Assembly (NCBI GenBank): GCA_024280895.1
Contig: JAJRPI010000086.1
Coordinates: 114,868-178,867 of the forward strand
Source of the DNA: Alphaproteobacteria bacterium
GTDB taxonomy: Bacteria; Pseudomonadota; Alphaproteobacteria; Rhizobiales; JAKIUO01
Length of the DNA stretch: 64,000 nucleotides
Direction of reading: 5' to 3'
This document shows, in pieces, positions 58,343-64,000 of the stretch. The notes below the pieces were generated by a model, which was not told the DNA's origin, did not search any database, and saw nothing but the letters and a program-made list of their open reading frames with translations. Numbering within the stretch: position 1 is the first letter of the stretch; every line of letters starts with the position of its first letter. A program made the translations under genes and the position numbers.

Positions 58343-60145
58343 TTACGCCCCCTCACCCTTGGTCTTGGGCAGGTTCAGCCGGATATGCAGCTCGCGCAGC
58401 TGTTCGGGGCCAACATTGTCAGGCGCCCCCATCAACAGGTCTTCGGCCTGCTGATTCATGGGGAACATGGTAACTTCGCGAATATTGGGCTCATCACACA
58501 ATAGCATGACAATGCGATCAACTCCTGGGGCAATGCCACCATGCGGCGGGGCGCCATATTGCAAAGCGCGCAACATGCCGCCAAATTTGTCTTCCAGCAC
58601 TTCTTTGCCATAGCCAGCAATATCGAAGGCCTTATACATGATTTCAGGCAAATGGTTCCGGATCGCCCCAGACGAGAGCTCTATCCCATTACAGACAATA
58701 TCGTATTGATAGGCTTTGATATCCAGCAGCTCTTCATCGCTTTTGGCATTTGTGAGAACATCAAGCCCCCCTTGCGGCATGGAAAAGGGATTATGGGAGA
58801 AGTCGATTTTCTTGTTTTCTTCATCCCATTCAAACATGGGAAAATCAACAATCCAGCAAAATGCGAACTTGTCTTTATCTGTTAGCTCCAGCTTCTCACC
58901 GACCCGTACGCGCGCCCGTCCGGCAAATTCCGCAAAATCCTTGGGATCGCCAGCGGCAAAGAAAACCGCATCGCCATCTTTAAGACCAAGCTGATCGCGC
59001 AAGGCCATCGTGCGCTCTTCACCAATATTTTTAGCAACGGGACCAGATCCCTTACCCTCTTTAAAAAAGATATAAGCAAGACCTGGTTGTTTTTCTTCCT
59101 TTTGTGCCCAACCATTCATGCGGTCGCAAAAAGCTCGTGAACCGCCGCTTGGCGCAGGGATGGCCCAAATGGCATTTTTTTCGTCTTTATCCAATATGCC
59201 AGCAAAGATGCCAAAGCCGCCACCGCGAAAATGCTCACTAACATCGGCCATAATGAGCGGATTGCGCAAATCTGGCTTGTCTGTTCCATATTTGCGAAAT
59301 GCTTCATCAAAGGGGATTTTCGGAAAGTCCTTGGCCACCTGCTTACCACCAAACTCTTCAAATAATCCTAGTAGCATCGGCTCTACAGCTTCAAACACAT
59401 CCTCTTGCGTGACAAAACTCATCTCGATATCGAGCTGGTAAAATTCACCGGGCGAGCGATCTGCCCGCGCATCTTCATCGCGAAAACAAGGGGCGATCTG
59501 GAAATAGCGATCAAAGCCGGCCATCATAATGAGCTGCTTGAATTGCTGGGGTGCTTGCGGCAAGGCATAAAATTTACCCGGATGCACTCGGCTTGGCACC
59601 AAAAAGTCGCGTGCGCCTTCGGGACTGGATGCGGTCAGGATCGGCGTTTGATATTCCATAAAGCCCTGCTCAACCATCCGGTTGCGCATTGACGAGATGA
59701 TTTTTGAGCGCTTGACGATATTGCCATGAATGGTTTCGCGGCGCAGATCAAGAAAACGATATTTGAGGCGTGTATCTTCAGGATAATCCGGTTCGCCAAA
59801 AATTGGTAGCGGCAGCTCTTCCGATTTGGACAGCACTTCCAACTGCTCGATCCGCACTTCAATATGCCCCGTTGGCAGGTCTTTATTGATGGTTTCATCA
59901 GATCTTGCCACTACAGGACCATTAATGCGAACGACCCATTCAGCATGAATATTTTCAGCTTTGGAAAATTCGCTTTCATCAGGCTCGACAACACACTGGA
60001 TCAGGCCATGATGATCGCGCAGATCAATAAATAACAAGCCTCCATGATCCCGGATACGGTGAACCCAGCCAGACAGGCGCACTTGATCGCCAACATTCTT
60101 TGCTTCAAGCTCACCACAATTATGGCTACGATATTCATGCGTCAT
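58343..60145 (-). CDS. aspS: Aspartyl-tRNA synthetase (probably non-discriminating)
   Basis: AspRS (600 aa), class II with OB anticodon domain, core and GAD insertion. It has motif 2 [23 protein letters not shown] and motif 3 [13 protein letters not shown]. The OB domain reads RDHGG, with the histidine found in AspRS enzymes that also charge tRNA-Asn. This fits organisms that use GatCAB, but the window does not show whether AsnRS is present. The start [12 protein letters not shown] is the family N-terminus; the track adds 25 residues. Confidence 0.96.
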   Translation of the reverse strand: MTHEYRSHNCGELEAKNVGDQVRLSGWVHRIRDHGGLLFIDLRDHHGLIQCVVEPDESEFSKAENIHAEWVVRINGPVVARSDETINKDLPTGHIEVRIEQLEVLSKSEELPLPIFGEPDYPEDTRLKYRFLDLRRETIHGNIVKRSKIISSMRNRMVEQGFMEYQTPILTASSPEGARDFLVPSRVHPGKFYALPQAPQQFKQLIMMAGFDRYFQIAPCFRDEDARADRSPGEFYQLDIEMSFVTQEDVFEAVEPMLLGLFEEFGGKQVAKDFPKIPFDEAFRKYGTDKPDLRNPLIMADVSEHFRGGGFGIFAGILDKDEKNAIWAIPAPSGGSRAFCDRMNGWAQKEEKQPGLAYIFFKEGKGSGPVAKNIGEERTMALRDQLGLKDGDAVFFAAGDPKDFAEFAGRARVRVGEKLELTDKDKFAFCWIVDFPMFEWDEENKKIDFSHNPFSMPQGGLDVLTNAKSDEELLDIKAYQYDIVCNGIELSSGAIRNHLPEIMYKAFDIAGYGKEVLEDKFGGMLRALQYGAPPHGGIAPGVDRIVMLLCDEPNIREVTMFPMNQQAEDLLMGAPDNVGPEQLRELHIRLNLPKTKGEGA

Positions 60146-60373
60146 TGGTTTTTGTCTCCACCAAACATTGTTTGCGCGCAACAGCACACGGGCCCAAGCG
60201 TTTGTCAAGCACGAGAGCAAATGGCACTTATGCTCATTCTGTGATTGAGAACTAACGCTTCACTTTGTATAGTCAAGAAAAGAAGCGCAAAGGCCCCCAA
60301 TCTATTTTCGTTGGAGACCCGCTTATCACCTGTCGGCGACCCACCTGTCACGGCCATATGGGAAAACACAACT

Positions 60374-61189
60374 ATGAGCACTGTTGATCAATCGGTAACT
60401 TTAAAAGAAGAAGATTTCAGTCTGGACGAACGGCTGGAAGGCATGAGGCTAGCTGGACTGTTAACCGCCCAGACCCTCGACATGCTGGTTGAGCATGTGG
60501 CGCCAGGTATGCGCACAGACGATCTCGACAAGCTGGCATTTGAATTTGCCATGGATCATGACTGCATCCCCGCCCCGCTTAATTATCGCGGCTTCAAGGG
60601 CTCGATCTGCACGTCTCTCAACCATGTTGTCTGTCATGGTATTCCCGGGGCGCGCACCTTAAAAGAGGGAGACATCATTAATCTCGATGTCACCCTCATC
60701 AAGAACGGCTGGCATGGCGACAGCAGCCGCATGTTTCCCGTCGGGGAAATTTCACGTAAAGCAGAAAGACTGATCAATATTACCTACGAGTGCTTGATGC
60801 GCGGTCTCAATGTGGTCAAAGATGGAGCAACAACCGGCGATATCGGCCATGCGATCCAGACTTACGCCGAATCTGAAAACTGTTCGATTGTACGCGAGTT
60901 TTGCGGACATGGTCTGGGCCGTGTTTTCCATACCAAGCCCAATATCCTGCATTATGGCGAAGCTGGCAGAGGCACACGCCTCGAGTCCGGCATGTTTTTC
61001 ACCATCGAACCCATGATCAATCTTGGTCGCCCTGACGTGAAAGTGTTGGGCGATGGCTGGACAGCGGTGACGCGAGACAAATCATTATCGGCTCAGTTTG
61101 AACATTCGATTGCGGTGACCGATACCGGCTTTGAAATATTTACAAAGAGTCCTAAAAACCTCGATACCCCCCCCTATAAATTAACATGA
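60374..61189 (+). CDS. map: Methionine aminopeptidase type I
   Basis: MetAP (271 aa) removes the initiator methionine. Metal ligands lie in [40 protein letters not shown] and QFEHSIAVT. The start at 60374 gives the family length; the track's 43-residue extension is rejected. Its stop overlaps the radC start (ATGA). Confidence 0.95.
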   Translation: MSTVDQSVTLKEEDFSLDERLEGMRLAGLLTAQTLDMLVEHVAPGMRTDDLDKLAFEFAMDHDCIPAPLNYRGFKGSICTSLNHVVCHGIPGARTLKEGDIINLDVTLIKNGWHGDSSRMFPVGEISRKAERLINITYECLMRGLNVVKDGATTGDIGHAIQTYAESENCSIVREFCGHGLGRVFHTKPNILHYGEAGRGTRLESGMFFTIEPMINLGRPDVKVLGDGWTAVTRDKSLSAQFEHSIAVTDTGFEIFTKSPKNLDTPPYKLT

Positions 61190-62115
61190 CCGACAAACCT
61201 ACAGTCCCTGAACAAACACCAAAAAAAACACACCAGGAGTTGACCGATAAAGAGGCCGAGCAGGTCGTGCAGACCGAGGCTGAAAAACTGGGGCTACTGC
61301 CCCGCGATGCCATCAATACTGACGCCGCCCCCACCTTGTTTGACGATTTCACGGTGGAAGACGCGGAGGCCCCAATCGAGCCAGAATTGCAAGATATTGC
61401 CACTCGCGTCCCCCCAATAATATCAAAAGACACCAAAGCCCCCTCCCCGCATTATCATGGTCACAGAGATCGGCTAAAGCAAAGACTACTGGAAAGTGAT
61501 GGCGAAGCGCTGGCCGACTACGAGCTGCTGGAGGCTATCTTGTTTCGGGCCTTGCCGCGCCGCGATACCAAGCCTATCGCCAAGGAACTATTGCAACGCT
61601 TTGGCAGCTTTGCCGAGGTGATTAACGCGTCAGAAGGAGAATTGCGCAAGATCAAGTGGATCAAGGATGGAGCCATTGGCGAGTTTGCACTCATAAAAGC
61701 TGCAACCCGACGATTGTTGAAAACAGCCGTGGTTGAACGGCCGGTGCTCGCATCCTGGGCCAAAGTCCTTGACCACTGCCGGGCAGCGATGGCATTTGAA
61801 TCCCGCGAACAATTCAGAATATTGTTCCTCGACAAGCGCAACCGGCTGATCCTTGATGAAGTGCAACAAACCGGTACCATTGATCATACTCCGGTCTATG
61901 TACGCGAAATCTGTCGCCGCGCCCTTGAGGTCAATGCGACCGCGCTCATTCTCGCCCATAATCATCCCTCTGGCGACCCAACACCTTCGCGCGGCGATAT
62001 AGAAATGACCAAAGAGATTGTCAAAGTGGCCAGAGGTCTTGGCATCTCTGTGCACGATCATATCATCATTGCCAAAGAGGGGCATGCCAGTTTCAAGGGG
62101 CTGGGCTTGATCTAA
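61186..62115 (+). CDS. radC: RadC/YeeS-type JAMM domain protein
   Basis: RadC family (309 aa). After about 80 acidic, variable residues comes a helix-hairpin-helix region and the MPN+/JAMM metal motif [15 protein letters not shown]. Despite the name, a repair role has not been confirmed for the family. It overlaps map by 4 bases and so is translated from the same transcript. Confidence 0.93.
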   Translation: MTDKPTVPEQTPKKTHQELTDKEAEQVVQTEAEKLGLLPRDAINTDAAPTLFDDFTVEDAEAPIEPELQDIATRVPPIISKDTKAPSPHYHGHRDRLKQRLLESDGEALADYELLEAILFRALPRRDTKPIAKELLQRFGSFAEVINASEGELRKIKWIKDGAIGEFALIKAATRRLLKTAVVERPVLASWAKVLDHCRAAMAFESREQFRILFLDKRNRLILDEVQQTGTIDHTPVYVREICRRALEVNATALILAHNHPSGDPTPSRGDIEMTKEIVKVARGLGISVHDHIIIAKEGHASFKGLGLI

Positions 62116-62150
62116 CGGCCACAAAGACAGGCATCAGCACCAGATCTATG

Positions 62151-62189
62151 AAAAAGGCCCCGAACTCAGTAGCTAATGAGTTCGGGGCC
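62151..62189 (-). terminator. Intrinsic terminator of the acyl-CoA ligase gene
   Basis: GGCCCCGAACTCA pairs with TGAGTTCGGGGCC (13 bp) around an 8-nt loop. On the minus strand it is followed by TTTTT. On the plus strand the T-tract is poor, but it may still serve radC. Confidence 0.85.
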
Positions 62190-62241
62190 ATTCTTGTGAA
62201 AAGGGCACATAATTTGCCATCAATCGGCAAGCTGGCTTTTT

Positions 62242-63921
62242 TTACGCTCCTTCGCGCAATTCCTTTTTCGACAATTTGCCGATCATGGTCTTGGGCAGTT
62301 CATCGCGAAATTCAATTTCGGCTGGTTGCTCAATTTTAGAAATCTCACCTTTCAAAAATTCCAAAATTTCCTCGGCTGTAGCGGTATGACCATCTTTGAG
62401 CTTGATAAAGGCCTTGGGCGCTTCGCCGCGATATTCATCAGGAATACCGATAACCGTCACCTCTTCAACAGCCGCGAAACGATAAATCGCTTCTTCCACC
62501 TGGCGAGGATAAATCTTAAAACCAGAGGCGATAATCATGTCCTTGAGGCGATCAACGATATAGATAAAGCCATCTTCCGCGATATAGCCAACATCTCCGG
62601 TGCGGAAAAACCCATCCACGGTGACTTCGGCTGTAGCCTCTGGCCGCTTCCAATATCCGGGCATGACCTGTGGACCCTTGATGCAAATCTCGCCAGATTC
62701 AGTCAACGGCATTTCGACGGTTGGATCATCGATGGAGCGGATGGTAATCGTCGTGCCAGGCACCGGAATACCGATAGAGCCATCGCGCGGCTCGCCATCA
62801 ACGGGGTTTGCCGTTGCCATGGGAGATGTTTCGGACAGACCATAGCCCTCGATCATCTTGCATCCTGAAACCTCGATAAACTGCTTCCTGATTTCTCCAG
62901 GCAGGCCAGCGCCGCCGGAAATGCAAAATTTCAAAGAGGAGAGATCGATGTTTTTGATACCTGGAAAATTGAGCATGGCAGTATAAATTGTTGGCACACC
63001 CGGCATCACCGTAGGCTTGCGCTTGGCAATAAGCTTCAAGGTATCTTTCAGCTCAAATTTGGGCACCAATAGCAACTCTGCGCCATGAGAAACGCCGAAG
63101 TTAAGAATGGTGGTCATGGCAAACACATGGAAAAATGGCAATATGCCAAGTATCCGCTCTGTACCGGGTTCAAGATTAGTCACCCAGTCCATGATCTGCG
63201 CGGTATTGGTGGTCAGGTTGGCGTGGGTTAGCATCGCTCCTTTGGGAACGCCTGTTGTACCACCCGTATATTGCAAGACCGCCAGATCATTGAGAGCATC
63301 AATATCGACAATGACTGGCTCACCCGCATTAAACAACACTTGCTCGGCAGAGCGTATTTTGTCGATCTGCGGGGAATTGCGCCATTTAGCAACTTCTTTG
63401 CCCTTGACCATCTTGAAGAGAAATGATTTTACACTGGGTAAAAGAGCACTGAAATTGGCGATCACGGCCCTTTTCAGCACACCTTTTTCAATCAATGCCT
63501 CTACTTTGTCGAACATCAGCTTGAGATCCAGAGTGACCATCAGATCGGTCTCACTGTCACCAATCTGATATTCGAGTTCGGGGATGGTATAAAGAGGATT
63601 GAAATTGACCACACAGGCCCCGGTTTTCAAGATGGCATAATAAAAAATGATATAGGTGGGGGTGTTGGGAAGCAGCAAACCTACCTTGCTATCCTTGCCG
63701 ATCCCCATATCAGACAACCCGCGTGCAGCACGTGCAACCAGCTGGCCCATCTCCCCATAGGTAATTGTACGACCGAGAAACTCGCAGCAGACCCTCTGGG
63801 GATAGGTAGCAATGGCTTGATCAAACATATCAGGCAAACTCTGCGGCGTGTATTCTTTATCCCAAAGAAGACCAGGAGGATAATGTTGTGACCAAAGGTT
63901 CTGGTTTGACGTTTCTTCCAT
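62242..63921 (-). CDS. fadD: Long-chain fatty acid-CoA ligase (FadD type)
   Basis: A full-length ANL acyl-CoA ligase (559 aa) that activates fatty acids for beta-oxidation. It has the ATP loop YTGGTTGVPKGAMLTH, YGLSETSPM, FRTGDVGYIAEDGFIYIVDRLKDMI and the C-terminal catalytic lysine in LPKTMIGKLSKKELR. These are the motifs lost from the AMP-ligase-like protein at 5563. It is a lone gene with a strong terminator. Confidence 0.93.
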   Translation of the reverse strand: MEETSNQNLWSQHYPPGLLWDKEYTPQSLPDMFDQAIATYPQRVCCEFLGRTITYGEMGQLVARAARGLSDMGIGKDSKVGLLLPNTPTYIIFYYAILKTGACVVNFNPLYTIPELEYQIGDSETDLMVTLDLKLMFDKVEALIEKGVLKRAVIANFSALLPSVKSFLFKMVKGKEVAKWRNSPQIDKIRSAEQVLFNAGEPVIVDIDALNDLAVLQYTGGTTGVPKGAMLTHANLTTNTAQIMDWVTNLEPGTERILGILPFFHVFAMTTILNFGVSHGAELLLVPKFELKDTLKLIAKRKPTVMPGVPTIYTAMLNFPGIKNIDLSSLKFCISGGAGLPGEIRKQFIEVSGCKMIEGYGLSETSPMATANPVDGEPRDGSIGIPVPGTTITIRSIDDPTVEMPLTESGEICIKGPQVMPGYWKRPEATAEVTVDGFFRTGDVGYIAEDGFIYIVDRLKDMIIASGFKIYPRQVEEAIYRFAAVEEVTVIGIPDEYRGEAPKAFIKLKDGHTATAEEILEFLKGEISKIEQPAEIEFRDELPKTMIGKLSKKELREGA

Positions 63922-64000
63922 GATGTACTTCGTCCCTTTTTGTTGTTCAGCATTGCTTGCGAGGCAATTCCCCTCTTAAAGTCTTTTAGTTGCCAATATA

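Noticed and set aside
60245-60373. 43-residue N-terminal extension of methionine aminopeptidase
   Set aside because: It is intergenic in character; the ATG at 60374 gives the family length.

Overview
The window looks like chromosomal DNA from an alphaproteobacterium, most likely of the Hyphomicrobiales (Rhizobiales) type. Base composition appears moderate by eye. The taxonomic hints are an ExoR-like Sel1-repeat protein, an IalB-family protein, a DUF1465/RcdA protein, a Mth938-domain protein next to a squalene/phytoene-synthase-like protein beside secDF, and the gene run argS-SPOR-nagZ-scpAB-tatABC-serS-surE-pcm-nlpD-yajC-secDF. I cannot name a genus. There is no prophage, transposase, integrase or CRISPR array, and almost all the sequence is tightly packed core genome.

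Layout. 1-6.9 kb (+ strand mostly): the 3' end of glnA with a strong terminator, a UbiH-type hydroxylase, an LpxL/HtrB-type acyltransferase, an IalB protein (-), an orphan YejA-like peptide-binding protein and a degenerate AMP-ligase-like protein. 6.9-13.9 kb: mfd and sdhE (-) divergent from recG (+), then a DUF502 membrane protein. 14-19.2 kb: a TPR protein, glmS and glmU (the UDP-GlcNAc supply) and a SPOR-like protein. 19.2-25.5 kb: a DUF2892 protein with a Crp/Fnr regulator and a candidate palindromic operator, a zinc metallopeptidase, tRNA-Arg(TCT), leuA and a DASS-type transporter.

25.7-48.4 kb is a long, mostly minus-strand block for envelope, export and chromosome functions. Read in transcription order it runs dgt (broken), argS, SPOR protein, nagZ, scpA, scpB, tatA, tatB, tatC, serS, surE, pcm, nlpD-like; then yajC, secD, secF, a Mth938-domain protein, a squalene-synthase-like protein and a large secreted SGNH hydrolase. 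trmFO and a DUF815 ATPase lie on the plus strand. dgt carries an in-frame TAA. The nlpD-like gene has a perfect TTAA-N7-TTAA (CtrA-type) box just upstream.

48.5-64 kb: erpA, xth and a VOC protein (+); exoR-like, ilvD and anmK (-); tyrS (+); a TusE/DsrC-type protein, a ppk2-dksA-like pair, rcdA and aspS (-); map-radC (+); and a FadD-type acyl-CoA ligase (-).

I found no clear novel multi-gene system. The most useful leads are the dgt nonsense codon, the Crp/Fnr-DUF2892 palindrome, the CtrA-type box near nlpD alongside rcdA in the same window, the AMP-ligase pseudoenzyme, the single-cysteine DsrC/TusE protein, the structured leader before the YejA-like gene, and the ExoR-like protein.
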